A stretch of 64,000 nucleotides of DNA. It comes from JAKAWQ01 sp963840545. Lineage in GTDB: Bacteria; Pseudomonadota; Alphaproteobacteria; Acetobacterales; Acetobacteraceae. The position numbers and the translations under genes are program-made. Positions 9,813 to 17,816 of this stretch are shown here, one piece after another (the first letter of the stretch is position 1; every line of letters begins with the position of its first letter). The notes under the pieces were generated by a model. It worked only from the letters and a program-made list of their open reading frames with translations. It was not told the origin of the DNA and did no database searches. The DNA lies in the NCBI GenBank assembly GCA_963840545.1, contig CAWIZE010000002.1, forward strand, positions 1,488,001 to 1,552,000. The letters are read 5' to 3'.

Positions 9813-10793
9813 ATGGCGGCCAACCGCAAGAAGGTTCTGCTTCCCGAAAACCTTGCCCGCGCGGGCTGGGATCTCATCCGCGCGCGCGACGATGTCGAGG
9901 CCGTCGCCTATCCGCCCTCGCTCGCGATGCTCGACTTCCATCGCTTCCTCGCCGACGCTCATGGCGTCGCTCTCTCCTACACGCCCTTCCGTGAAGCCGA
10001 GATGGACGCTTCGCCCGAGATCGCGGTCGTCGCGCGGATCGGCGTCGGCTACGATTCGGTCGCGGTGCCGGCGCTGACCGCGCGCCGCGTGCCGCTGATG
10101 ATCGCCGGCACGGCCAATTCGGTGAGCGTCGCGGAGCATGCGCTCTTCATGATGCTGACACTCGCCAAGCGCGCCGCGGTGCTCGATCCGCTGGTGCGCG
10201 CCGGGCGCTGGCACGAGCGCTATGCCGACATGCCGGTCGATCTCGCCGGCCGCGCCGTGCTCGTCATCGGCTTCGGCCGCATCGGCACGCGGATCGCGGC
10301 GCGCTGCCTGGCGATGGACATGACCGTCCTCGTCCATGATCCCTACGTCCCCGCCGCGTCCATCACGGCCGCCGGCTGCGAGCCCGCCTTGGATCTCGAC
10401 GCCGCCCTCCCGCGTGCCGATTTCCTCACGATCCACTGCCCGAAGAATGCTGAAACCACGGGCATGATCGACGCAAGCCGCCTTGCCCTCCTTCGGCCCG
10501 GCGCCTACCTCGTCAACACCGCCCGCGGCGGGATCGTCGATGAGTCCGCGCTCGCCGCCGCGCTTAACGCCAAACGCCTCGCCGGCGCCGGGATCGACGT
10601 CTTCGCGACCGAGCCGGTGCCGGCGGACAATCCCCTTCTGGCACTTCCCTCGGTGATCCTTTCCCCGCACATGGCCGGCGTCACCACCGAGGCCACCCAG
10701 CGCATGGCGCTCGCCGCGGTCGGCAACATCCTCAGCGTCTTCGACGGCAAGCCAAACCGCGAGAACGTCGTCAACAAGGAGGTTCTTGGCTGA
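9813..10793 (+). CDS. D-2-hydroxyacid dehydrogenase (phosphoglycerate dehydrogenase-like)
   Basis: This 326-residue protein has the complete motif set of the D-2-hydroxyacid dehydrogenase family: GFGRIG at 153-158, the Arg in VNTARGG, the Glu in FATEPV and the His in SPHMAG. It lacks the C-terminal ACT domain of regulated SerA proteins. The start is the ATG at MAANRKKVLLP; the frame is open further upstream, overlapping the SDR gene in another frame, without homology. It is the second hydroxyacid dehydrogenase of the island. Unlike the paralogue encoded at 2198-3262, its nucleotide-binding glycines are intact. Confidence 0.88.
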   Translation: MAANRKKVLLPENLARAGWDLIRARDDVEAVAYPPSLAMLDFHRFLADAHGVALSYTPFREAEMDASPEIAVVARIGVGYDSVAVPALTARRVPLMIAGTANSVSVAEHALFMMLTLAKRAAVLDPLVRAGRWHERYADMPVDLAGRAVLVIGFGRIGTRIAARCLAMDMTVLVHDPYVPAASITAAGCEPALDLDAALPRADFLTIHCPKNAETTGMIDASRLALLRPGAYLVNTARGGIVDESALAAALNAKRLAGAGIDVFATEPVPADNPLLALPSVILSPHMAGVTTEATQRMALAAVGNILSVFDGKPNRENVVNKEVLG

Positions 10794-10796
10794 CCT

Positions 10797-11330
10797 TCAT
10801 ACCCGCTGGGACAACACCGCGAGGAGGGTAAAAATCCTCCGCGCCGTCTCGAGGTCGATCGCAACCTTGCCGGCGAGCCGCTCGGTGAGCAGCCGCGCGG
10901 CTTCGTTGTGCAGCCCGCGCCGCCCCATGTCGATCGCCTGCAGCCGCGCTTCGCGCCCCTCCTGGACGGCCTTGGCGTAGCCCTCGACCATCAGGTGGTA
11001 GTCCTTGATCAGGGGGCGGAACGGCCCGAGCGCCAGCAGGTGCGCGATCAGCGGCCGCAACTCCGCGTCCCGGATATCGAGCAGGAGCCGCCCGTTCTCG
11101 ATCGAGAGCCGAAGCTCGTAGGGCCCCGGCGCCACCCCGGCCGGCGCGAAGCGGTTCTCGCGCGCCAGATCGGCGATCGCCTGCGCACGGTCCGCCTCAA
11201 GCTCTGGCGAAAGCCCGCTCGGGGCCTCGCCGACCAGCAGGATGCGGTCAAGTGAAGAGGACCGCGCCAGCGAAGGGTGCGATGCCGCCGGAGCGCCCTC
11301 GTCCGTATCGCCTGGCCGGACCGCAGTCAT
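10797..11330 (-). CDS. UPF0262 family protein
   Basis: The C-terminal two thirds carry the segment LGPFRPLIKDYHLMVEGY and then IDMGRRGLHNEAARLL, the hallmark of UPF0262, a family largely confined to alphaproteobacteria and of unknown function. The protein is 177 residues from the ATG at 11330 (MTAVRPGD), close to the family's usual 155-165. A GTG at 11399 that overlaps the stop of the upstream OsmC gene would add 23 residues and couple translation. The gene converges with the hydroxyacid dehydrogenase gene 3 bp away. No catalytic residues are known for the family. Confidence 0.85.
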   Translation of the reverse strand: MTAVRPGDTDEGAPAASHPSLARSSSLDRILLVGEAPSGLSPELEADRAQAIADLARENRFAPAGVAPGPYELRLSIENGRLLLDIRDAELRPLIAHLLALGPFRPLIKDYHLMVEGYAKAVQEGREARLQAIDMGRRGLHNEAARLLTERLAGKVAIDLETARRIFTLLAVLSQRV

Positions 11331-11395
11331 CCGTCCCGAGATTGCCGTCTTTTCGTGCCCGCAGCAAGTTCTCCCCCGCCGCGCCTCCCTCCGGA

Positions 11396-11866
11396 TCACC
11401 CCACACGCCCTTCGACCCGGACCTCCGTTCGCACCGAGTTCGCGATGTAGCAGGCCTCGTGCGCCTCATGGTGGAGCGCGGCCACCGCCGCTTCCGTCGG
11501 CCGAAGCGCGCCCGCGAACTCCACCGCGGGGTGCAGCGTCACCCGGCTCATCCATTCCCGCCCGTCGTCGCGCTTGCCCATCACGCCCTCGGCCCGATCC
11601 TCGTAGGACGCGACCACGAAGCCCGCCCGCGCCGCGAAATCGAGGAAGAAGAGCATGTGGCAGCTCGCCAGCGCGGCGACCAACGCCTCCTCCGGATCGA
11701 TCCCGGCCGGATCCGAGTAGGGCGCCCGCACGACCTGCGGCGAGGCCGACGCACGCACCCTGGCACCGCCATCGAACGCCCATTCGTGCCCGCGCCCATA
11801 GCGCCGATCGGTGAAGCGCTCGCCCTCCTGAAGCTGCCAGCGGATCGTCGCCTCGTAACGCCCCAT
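11396..11866 (-). CDS. OsmC family protein
   Basis: The product is 156 residues when started at MGRYEATIRW. It has the OsmC/Ohr alpha-beta fold signature: an N-terminal strand pair, the segment DPEEALVAALASCHMLFFL, and a C-terminal region with the second cysteine (HEACYIANSV). OsmC proteins are thiol-dependent peroxidases acting on organic hydroperoxides; the two Cys residues at ASCH and EACY match the catalytic pair. The frame is open for 25 further codons upstream, but those show no homology. Its stop overlaps a possible GTG of the UPF0262 gene, suggesting cotranscription. Confidence 0.88.
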   Translation of the reverse strand: MGRYEATIRWQLQEGERFTDRRYGRGHEWAFDGGARVRASASPQVVRAPYSDPAGIDPEEALVAALASCHMLFFLDFAARAGFVVASYEDRAEGVMGKRDDGREWMSRVTLHPAVEFAGALRPTEAAVAALHHEAHEACYIANSVRTEVRVEGRVG

Positions 11867-11979
11867 GGCTTTCCCTCCCCACCCCATGCTGCCAGCCGAT
11901 AGCAGCCTCCCGATTGAGGCAGGGATGCAAACCCGCCCCAAGATGTCTCACACATGGCACCGAAGGCAGGCGATCAGGG

Positions 11980-12483
11980 ATGACAGCGCTCGCGATCCGG
12001 GATGAGAACATTCCCTCGCTCCGCCGCTGCGCCCGGTCGCGGCTCCGCAGCGCCGGCGAGGCGGACGATCTGGTTCAGAACTGCCTCGTCCGTGCCCTCG
12101 ACAAGCTCGGCATGGTGCGATCGGAAGACCAGCTTCGGTCCCGGCTCTTCGCCATCATGCACCATCCCTGCATCAACCACTGGCGGCGCGCGAAGATCCG
12201 CGCCGTGGTCTCGGCCGAGGAGGCGGCGGCGGAGATCGCCGTGCCGCCGCCGCAACCGGCGAGCACCGCGATGCGCGACGTCGTTCGCGACCGCGCCGGG
12301 CTTCCCCCGGAGCAGCGCCAGGCCGTCCTACTCGCCGCCGCCGAGGGCTTCGAATACGCGGAATTGGCCGTCATGCTCGGCATCCCGATCGGAACCGTGA
12401 TGTCAGGCCTGGGCCGCGCCCGGGACCGGCCGCGGAACCTCGTGGAGGGATCGCCTCAGCCCGTCCCGCGGAGGGTCAAATGA
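11980..12483 (+). CDS. ECF-type RNA polymerase sigma factor, divergent
   Basis: A 167-residue protein with region 2 (EADDLVQNCLVRALDKL at about 28-44) and region 4 (LPPEQRQAVLLAAAEGFEYAELAVMLGIP, then GTVMSGLGRARD). It belongs to the ECF sigma-70 group that would bind core RNA polymerase and redirect it. Several normally conserved positions are altered: 'QETF' reads 'QNCL', 'GTVMSRLSRAR' reads 'GTVMSGLGRAR', and the N-terminal region 2.1 is short. The start is the ATG at MTALAIRDENIPSL. Its stop overlaps the ATG of an anti-sigma gene that is now frameshifted, so it may be unregulated or itself decaying. Confidence 0.78.
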   Translation: MTALAIRDENIPSLRRCARSRLRSAGEADDLVQNCLVRALDKLGMVRSEDQLRSRLFAIMHHPCINHWRRAKIRAVVSAEEAAAEIAVPPPQPASTAMRDVVRDRAGLPPEQRQAVLLAAAEGFEYAELAVMLGIPIGTVMSGLGRARDRPRNLVEGSPQPVPRRVK

Positions 12484-12978
12484 CGGACCAGGAACGCCCG
12501 ATCACGGACGACGACCTCCGCGCCTATGTCGACGGCATCCTCGATCCCGGGCGCCGTCGGCGCCGGGTAGGGGCGGATCGCCCGCGGCCCCGGTATGTCG
12601 TCAAGCGTGCCGACCGCCGCCGCCTACGACGCCGCCGCGAAGGCTGAGCGCACGCGCCGGCGGGGGCGCGCCCGGCCTCATCCCGCCGCGCCCCCGCCGG
12701 CGTCTCCCGGTCCGGCTTCCGGCGGGTCGCGGGACGGCTCGTCGCCACCGACCATGGCCCCGCCGACATGTACCCTCTTTGACGGCTCGAACGGGCTCCG
12801 CATCACGCTCCCGATGCGGCCGATGGAGCCGCGGGACATCAACCCGCCGCTGCGGCCGATGCCCGGCGCGGACACGGTCGGCCATGTCTGGGCGCGGAAC
12901 GGCCTCGGCTTCGGCCTCGTCACGAGCGGGCCCATGGCAACGCTGGACGCCCTCGCCAACGAGACCGGAGCGAGATGG
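12480..12978 (+). pseudogene. Anti-sigma factor (transmembrane regulator type), frameshifted remnant
   Basis: Starting at the ATG overlapping the sigma-factor stop, frame 3 gives MTDQERPITDDDLRAYVDGI..., the standard N-terminus of the ECF-associated anti-sigma factor family. That frame degenerates into Arg-rich sequence and stops at about 12650. The family's C-terminal part (LFDGSNGLRITLPMRP, then ADTVGHVWARNGLGFGLV, then LDALANE) is found in a different frame between about 12774 and 12975. The total is about 165 codons against about 240-260 normally, so the middle, including the membrane helix, is lost or scrambled. The gene is judged non-functional. Confidence 0.72.
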
Positions 12979-13131
12979 GCGCCCAGGTTTGACCGCCATC
13001 CAACCGCCGCCCGCCTGCCGCCGATCCGCGGAATGGTCCGGCCGCTCGTTGCAATGGCGCTCCCGGCTCATCATATGCGCAACCGGGCGATGTTTCGCCG
13101 CCAGACCCGCCGCGTCGTTCCTGCCCGAACC

Positions 13132-13174
13132 CCGCACAAGGCCTCCCGCACAAGGCCTCCCGGACAAGGATCTC
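13132..13174 (+). repeat. 14-bp tandem repeat, nearly three copies
   Basis: The unit CCGCACAAGGCCTC is repeated at 13132-13145 and 13146-13159, with a third diverged copy CCGGACAAGGATCTC at 13160-13174. It lies just before the DUF1488 gene start, so one copy forms the leader of that message (the AAGGA in the third copy is the likely ribosome-binding site). The flanking 12979-13131 contains no recognisable gene. Confidence 0.8.
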
Positions 13175-13178
13175 CGCC

Positions 13179-13538
13179 ATGGAGCAGCCAAACGGCCCCG
13201 CGCGCCCGCGCTGGGACGGCAACCGTATTCTCTTCGAGGTGATCGCCGCGGACGAGTGGATTCCCTGCGCGATTTCCCGCGCCGCGGTACAGGGCCTGAG
13301 CGAGCGGCGCTGCTTCAAGACGGCGGAACTTCTGCAATGCTTCGCCGTCGCCCGCGAGCGCATCGAGAAGATCGCGCTCGACAAGCTCGGCGCAAGGCCC
13401 GCCGGCGTCTATGGCACGCTCAATATCTGGGCGGACGATATCGACGATGCCGCCCCGCCGAGCGTCCCGGTGGCGAAAACCGCCGTTCCCGAGACGGCGC
13501 CGGCCGCGAAGGCGCGAGGCAAGCGCCACTCAGCGTGA
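13179..13538 (+). CDS. DUF1488 domain-containing protein
   Basis: A 119-residue cytoplasmic protein. Residues 9-40 (PRWDGNRILFEVIAADEWI followed by PCAISRAAVQ) match the DUF1488 pattern of 'WDG...VxF.....G..V.CxISREAL', followed by a helical stretch (RCFKTAELLQCFAVARERIE) typical of the family. The C-terminal 35 residues are low-complexity Ala/Pro/Lys. Function is unknown. The gene uses an ATG with AAGGA upstream and stands alone on the plus strand. Confidence 0.7.
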   Translation: MEQPNGPARPRWDGNRILFEVIAADEWIPCAISRAAVQGLSERRCFKTAELLQCFAVARERIEKIALDKLGARPAGVYGTLNIWADDIDDAAPPSVPVAKTAVPETAPAAKARGKRHSA

Positions 13539-13872
13539 GCGGCGTGGGTCTGAGCGGCGGCGGCCTGATCCGCCGCGCGCGCAATACCCTCTGGCGAAGC
13601 GTGATCCGCCTCTCTATATAGCCGCAACGGCGCTTTTCCAGCGCGGGCCGTGCGTGCCTGGTTCCGCGGCTTTGCTGCAATCGGTGCTCCAGAATCGGCA
13701 AGCAATCCGCTCCGCCGGGTGCGGGTCGAATGCGTGTGCGGAGGCCCGTGCTCCGACGCTCGCGGCGAAAGGCGATGGCGAAAGGCCGGCACCTGGCGCG
13801 GAATGTCCCGCCGGATGGAGGCGAGCGGGTTGGCGGGCGCGCTCCACATCGTGAACGACGCAGGGGAAGATC
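13539..13872. other. Spacer without recognisable gene
   Basis: These 334 bp contain several open frames, but none with a ribosome-binding site, coding-like composition or recognisable motifs. A short AT-richer run (CTCTATATAG at about 13612-13621) could be part of a promoter for the small genes downstream. Confidence 0.5.
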
Positions 13873-14040
13873 ATGGTGTTCAGACCGAACTACAGCCAGC
13901 AGCGGGCCGAGCGGAACCGCCTCGCCCAGGCGAAGAAGGACGCCAAGCAGCGCGAGCGCGAGGAAGCCGTCGCCCGCCGCAAGGCGGAGCGCGAGGCGAC
14001 CCCGCCGCCGCCGGACTCCGACCCCTCACGCGACTCGTGA
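13873..14040 (+). CDS. Small basic/charged conserved protein, 55 aa
   Basis: The reading frame starts at the ATG preceded by GGGGAAGATC and encodes MVFRPNYSQQRAERNRLAQA followed by a Lys/Arg/Glu-rich helix and a Pro/Ser tail, 55 residues in all. The N-terminal pattern 'xFRxNYxQQRxERxR' is one I recognise as recurring in small uncharacterised proteins of Rhodospirillales. Almost the entire chain is predicted as a charged helix without membrane segments. Function is unknown. It is followed 39 bp later by another small conserved gene. Confidence 0.65.
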   Translation: MVFRPNYSQQRAERNRLAQAKKDAKQREREEAVARRKAEREATPPPPDSDPSRDS

Positions 14041-14079
14041 TCCGCTGATCCCTGACCGCGCGAGAGAGGAGCCCACTTT

Positions 14080-14295
14080 ATGAAACGCCGTGCCGTCAGC
14101 AGTTTCGTGTTCTTCGACGTGACCTATGTCGACGGGAGCCAGAGCTCCAACCGCAAGGTTCCCCAGCTTACCCTGGAGGACCCGGGCGGCGAGGCCGCGA
14201 TCAAGGCGGTGATCGAGGCGCAGGATCGCCAGATCGCCCTCGCCTCCGGCCGGCCGCGCGGCGAGATCAAGTCGGTCAAGCGCTCGCGGACCTGA
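14080..14295 (+). CDS. Small conserved hypothetical protein, 71 aa
   Basis: The start ATG is preceded by GAGAGGAG. The protein begins MKRRAVSSFVFFDVTYVDGS with two predicted strands, then a central helix (GEAAIKAVIEAQDRQIALAS) and a basic tail (RPRGEIKSVKRSRT). Its composition and position beside the 55-aa gene fit a small cytoplasmic protein family seen in acetic-acid-type bacteria, but I cannot assign a function. No cofactor motif is visible. Confidence 0.65.
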   Translation: MKRRAVSSFVFFDVTYVDGSQSSNRKVPQLTLEDPGGEAAIKAVIEAQDRQIALASGRPRGEIKSVKRSRT

Positions 14296-14636
14296 GCGGC
14301 GCCCGTCCGGGCCGCCCGGCCCCCCCCTCGTCCCTTGTTGTTCGTCACCTGTTGTTCGTCTTTTGTTGTTCGTCACTCTTGTTGTTCGTCACTCTTGTTG
14401 TTCGTCTCTGGCGGGCGCATATGACAATTGTCCGATGATCGGTTCCGTCGGCACGGGTCGAGTCGTGTCCCGTGCCATTCGCGGCGCACCGTCGTGCGCT
14501 TTTTCCCCACGCCTCTCTTTCTTCCTTCTCTCGCTGCCAATCGGAGGATCGTGAAAAGCGCCGGTGTCCTAAGCGCCGGCAACAAGAACGGGGGCGATAG
14601 GGACCGGCGGCGGCCGGATCCGTCCACGCTCGCCGT
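14296..14636. other. Intergenic region with tandem repeat and hairpin
   Basis: Besides the 12-mer repeat, this 341 bp gap holds a perfect 8-bp inverted repeat, GGCACGGG at 14450-14457 and CCCGTGCC at 14469-14476, with an 11-nt loop, and a direct repeat of AGCGCCGG near 14558-14577. No gene was recognised. It includes the leader of the hydroxylase-like gene downstream. Confidence 0.55.
14335..14406. repeat. Five-copy TTGTTGTTCGTC tandem repeat
   Basis: The 12-mer TTGTTGTTCGTC (first base C in copy 2) starts at 14335, 14349, 14363, 14379 and 14395, a spacing of 14, 14, 16 and 16 bp. The last two intervals are perfect 16-bp repeats with ACTC between copies. It is much more T-rich than the surrounding sequence and lies in the spacer after the 71-aa gene. 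Confidence 0.9.
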
Positions 14637-15164
14637 GTGATGATCCCTGGATCGGTGCAACGGCCCATGATGGAAGTCTTCCTGCTCGCGCTGACGGCGA
14701 TCTGCACGCATCTGGTGATGTCGGGCGGCCAGACCTTCCTCCATTACGGACTCGGCCACCGCCGCCTCGGCGGCGCGCTCTATCGCAACCACATCCGCTT
14801 CCACCACCGCTACTACGCCCGCGGCCATCTCGTCTCGGCCACCTATCGCGGCGAGGAAGGCAACAACACCCCCTATTTCCTCATCCCCACGTTCCTGATC
14901 GGCGGCGCCCTCTTCTTCGTCCTCCCGCTCGGGCTCTTTCTCACGATGGCGCTCGCAAGCGCCGCATCGTTCTACGCCCATGTCTGGCTGGACAAGGAAT
15001 ACCATGTGGAGAACTCGCGTTTCGAACGTTTCGCCTGGTTCCGCCGCAAGCGCCAGCTCCATTTCGTCCATCATCTCCACGCCGACACCAATTTCGCGGT
15101 GATCCACTTCTTCTGGGACAGGTTGATCGGCACTCACAGAAATCCCGATGCCGAACTCCGCTGA
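14637..15164 (+). CDS. Fatty acid hydroxylase / sterol desaturase superfamily protein
   Basis: This membrane protein of about 165-175 residues has hydrophobic segments at roughly 11-30 and 80-105. Three His clusters are present: HYGLGHRR, NHIRFHHRYY (H-x3-HH) and HFVHHLHADTNF (H-x2-HH). These are the di-iron ligands of the fatty acid hydroxylase superfamily, which oxidises aliphatic C-H bonds in lipids using O2. The chain is shorter than typical sterol desaturases, like the small carotenoid/lipid hydroxylases. The start is uncertain: TTG/ATG at 14637, or the tandem ATGs at 14667 and 14670 (MMEVFLLALTA). Its 3' end overlaps the next gene by 17 bp. Confidence 0.75.
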   Translation: MMIPGSVQRPMMEVFLLALTAICTHLVMSGGQTFLHYGLGHRRLGGALYRNHIRFHHRYYARGHLVSATYRGEEGNNTPYFLIPTFLIGGALFFVLPLGLFLTMALASAASFYAHVWLDKEYHVENSRFERFAWFRRKRQLHFVHHLHADTNFAVIHFFWDRLIGTHRNPDAELR

Positions 15165-16113
15165 GCCGACGGCGAGCAACGGGCCCGGCAACGCCCAATC
15201 CGGCACCCAACCCGAGGCGATGAGCTGGAGCGGCCGCTTCGTGCGTCTGCTCACCGTCCGCCATGTCACGCTCTATCGCTACGCCGAACCGGTCCGGCTC
15301 GGCGAGCATCGGATGATGTTCCGCCCGCGCGAAAGCCACGATCTTCGCCTGATCCGCACCCGGCTTTCCATCCTGCCGCGGCCCGCGCATCTGCGCTGGC
15401 TGCACGACGTGTTCGACAATTCGGTGGCCGTGGCGAGCTTCGCTGGCGAGGCGACCGAGCTTCGTTTCGAAAGCGTCGTGACTCTCGAGCACAGCGCGAC
15501 AGCCCTCCCCGACTATCGCCTCGAGGCCGGCGCCCGGGATTTCCCCTTTGCCTATGCGGCCGAGGACGAGCCCGACCTGGTGCGCGCGCGCGAGCGTGCC
15601 GATCCGGACCTCGCGGTCGATCGCTGGGCCGCCCGTCTGCTGCCGGCGCACGGCTCCATCGGCACCATGGATCTGCTGCGGACGATGACGCTGCGCATCC
15701 GCGAGCAGCTCGCCTATTCCCACCGCAGCGAGCGTGGCGTGCAGAGCCCCGCCGAGACGCTCTGCCGCGGCCGCGGCACCTGCCGCGACTTCGCCTGGCT
15801 GATGATCGATGCCGTCCGCGCGCTCGGCCTCGCGGCCCGGTTCGTCAGCGGCTACATCTTCGTCCCCGACGACGACGGCTCCGCCGAAGTGGGCGGCGGC
15901 GCGACCCACGCCTGGCTGCAGGTCTATCTGCCGGGAGCGGGCTGGGTCGATTTCGACCCGACCAACAGCATCATCGGCAACCGCAACCTGATCCGTGTCG
16001 CCGTGGCCTGGGATCCCGCCCGCGTCCTCCCGCTCTGGGGCACCTTCATCGGCCGGCCAGGAGCCGCGCTGGGCATGGAGGTCAGCGTCTTCGTCACCGA
16101 GGAGCCGGGCTAG
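15148..16113 (+). CDS. Transglutaminase-like family protein
   Basis: A 321-residue protein with a bacterial transglutaminase-like N-terminal beta domain (residues about 35-115) and a papain-like transglutaminase core. The catalytic triad is Cys212 (RGTCRDFAWL), His254 (ATHAWLQV) and Asp270 (DFDPTNS). Bacterial members act as cysteine proteases or amide hydrolases rather than as cross-linkers. No signal peptide is seen, so a cytoplasmic location is likely. A second ATG (MSWSGRFVRLL) at residue 25 could be the true start. The overlap with the hydroxylase-like gene implies coexpression. Confidence 0.9.
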   Translation: MPNSAEPTASNGPGNAQSGTQPEAMSWSGRFVRLLTVRHVTLYRYAEPVRLGEHRMMFRPRESHDLRLIRTRLSILPRPAHLRWLHDVFDNSVAVASFAGEATELRFESVVTLEHSATALPDYRLEAGARDFPFAYAAEDEPDLVRARERADPDLAVDRWAARLLPAHGSIGTMDLLRTMTLRIREQLAYSHRSERGVQSPAETLCRGRGTCRDFAWLMIDAVRALGLAARFVSGYIFVPDDDGSAEVGGGATHAWLQVYLPGAGWVDFDPTNSIIGNRNLIRVAVAWDPARVLPLWGTFIGRPGAALGMEVSVFVTEEPG

Positions 16114-16131
16114 CCCCCCCGGCACCGCCCC

Positions 16132-16269
16132 CTACTTCTTGGGCGGGGCCTTCCCGCCGATCCGCGCGATCTGCGGATTGGCCGACACCGTGCTCTCCTT
16201 CAGCCGTTCCGCCGCCGTCTTCTTCGGCTTCTTGGCTTCGCGGTTCGATCTCTTCTGTCCTTTGGCCAC
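16132..16269 (-). CDS. Small Lys/Arg-rich conserved protein, 45 aa
   Basis: A GTG-initiated frame encodes VAKGQKRSNREAKKPKKTAA and a basic C-terminus ending in KAPPKK. An AGGA sits about 11 nt before the GTG. The opening 'MAKGQxRSNREARKPKK' is a known pattern of a widespread, uncharacterised small protein in proteobacteria. It is too short for most gene callers and the open frame extends upstream without homology. Function unknown; the strong positive charge would allow nucleic-acid binding. Confidence 0.7.
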   Translation of the reverse strand: MAKGQKRSNREAKKPKKTAAERLKESTVSANPQIARIGGKAPPKK

Positions 16270-16388
16270 GGCGATTTCCCATCCTGCTTGCCACCCGCCC
16301 GTTGATAGCACGCTTCCCGCCCCGCGCGGCACGGTCTCTTCCCGGCTTCGGCGGGGCGCCTCGCTTTTCCCCCCGAACCCGTCCCGCT

Positions 16389-17816
16389 CTAGCTGTCGTT
16401 GACCCAGATCCACAGGATCTCGTAGCCGCCCGGGCTGGTCGCATCGGGAAGGCTCAGCGCGATGTCCAGCAGGTCGCCGTTCGCCCGGTTCTGCATGTTG
16501 ATGTAGGTGAGGCTGCCGTCGAACGGCGTCGATCCGTCGGCGCCAAGCTGCCACGGCCTGTCGCCGTAGAGCGCGTCGCCGTACCAGCAACTGTTCATCC
16601 CGGCGATGCCGAAGGGCGCGAGCGGATAGGAGCTGTTGCTGCCGGTATCGAACGGACGCTCGACGATGAACTCCGCGGTGGCGCCCGTGAACCCGGTGCT
16701 CTGCCGGCCGCCCCCGGACTGCGGTGCCGTCGGCAAGGTGCCCCAGAACGAAAGCCCCTTCGTGTCGTTATAGATCATGAACCAGACGCTGTTGTCCGCC
16801 GGCGTCAGCCCGCCGTTGCTGCCGTCCTGGAACCAGGTCATGCCGTTCGGATCCGCAACGAAGATATCGACGCTAACCGCATCGCCGGGGGAAAGCGGAA
16901 AATTGGGCAGCCCCCAGGGGTCGAACGGCAGGGTCTCGATCCACATCCAGTAGTTCGTGAACGTCCACCCGAGGAAGAACCAGCACTCCGAATCGGTGCC
17001 GGCCTGGTAGAGATCGGTCCCGCTGTTGTCGAGGCCGACCCACTCGGCCGCCGCCGAATAGATCGGGCTGCCGGGCAGGCTAAAGACCCCCGGCACCGAC
17101 CAGTCCGCCTCGATCCAGAAGAACTGCCCATGCGGATTGTTGAGATAGGCCCCGCTCCAGGAGTTCCAGTTCGCGTTGAACATCGGCCGTACCATCGGCG
17201 GCGGCAGCGGCAGCGTCGGGCTGAACATTTTCGGCGGCAGGTCCGGCCGGAGATGCGCCTGCGCGGCCGCCGCCGACCGCGGCTGCGGCCGCGCGAAGCT
17301 GACCCCCGGATGAGCGACCTTCGCCGGCCTGGCGATCGTGAAGGGCCGCGAAACATTCCGGTGCCACCGCGCGTAACGAGCCGGAGACGAAACGGGGTCC
17401 GGGCGCGGCGGGTAGCCGCGCGCCACCAGTTCCTGGTTCGAAAGCGCGAGCAGGTCGCCTGCGAGCGCCGGGCGCACGCTCCCGTGCGCGCCTGGCCCCG
17501 CCTGCTCCTCCGCCGCGCCCTGGGCGGGTGCCCGCGCATCGCCGCGCACGTGGATCCTGTGCCGCGTCGTCGCGCCGTCCTCGCCCGTGCATTCGAGATC
17601 GAGCGCGATCGCCCGCCCGTCCTTGGGCGGCCGCGCGTGGAACCGCACGACGCCCTCCGCGTCGGCATCGAGCTGCATTCGCTGCCCCTTGGCGGCCTCG
17701 TGGCCAAGGAAGCAGACGGCGTTCGGCGCCGTCCGGACCGCGACCAAACTCTCCACTTCGGGAAGTATCACGCGCTCGATGCGCGCCGGCTGCGCGCCAG
17801 CTGGCTTTCTCGGCAT
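16389..17816 (-). CDS. Glutamic peptidase of the G1 (eqolisin) type
   Basis: The 475-residue protein has an N-terminal module (1-100) with no assigned fold, a Pro/Ala-rich linker (about 100-210), and a C-terminal beta-sandwich domain from about 215. That domain shows the G1 pattern: NWNSWSGAYL, a strand with ADWSVPGVF, AEWVGLDNSG, LYQAGTDSE with the catalytic Gln271, LSPGDAVSV, and ATAEFIVERPF with the catalytic Glu382, followed by PLAPFG. G1 peptidases are acid-active Gln/Glu endopeptidases best known from fungi. No signal peptide is evident at the N-terminus as annotated, which is unusual for a secreted acid protease; the start ATG has GAGGATCC upstream. It stands alone between convergent or divergent neighbours. 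Confidence 0.8.
   Translation of the reverse strand: MPRKPAGAQPARIERVILPEVESLVAVRTAPNAVCFLGHEAAKGQRMQLDADAEGVVRFHARPPKDGRAIALDLECTGEDGATTRHRIHVRGDARAPAQGAAEEQAGPGAHGSVRPALAGDLLALSNQELVARGYPPRPDPVSSPARYARWHRNVSRPFTIARPAKVAHPGVSFARPQPRSAAAAQAHLRPDLPPKMFSPTLPLPPPMVRPMFNANWNSWSGAYLNNPHGQFFWIEADWSVPGVFSLPGSPIYSAAAEWVGLDNSGTDLYQAGTDSECWFFLGWTFTNYWMWIETLPFDPWGLPNFPLSPGDAVSVDIFVADPNGMTWFQDGSNGGLTPADNSVWFMIYNDTKGLSFWGTLPTAPQSGGGRQSTGFTGATAEFIVERPFDTGSNSSYPLAPFGIAGMNSCWYGDALYGDRPWQLGADGSTPFDGSLTYINMQNRANGDLLDIALSLPDATSPGGYEILWIWVNDS

Noticed and set aside
14335..14406. Possible CRISPR array
   Set aside because: Units are 12-16 bp with only 2-4 bp between copies; there are no spacers of 30 bp or so and no cas genes.
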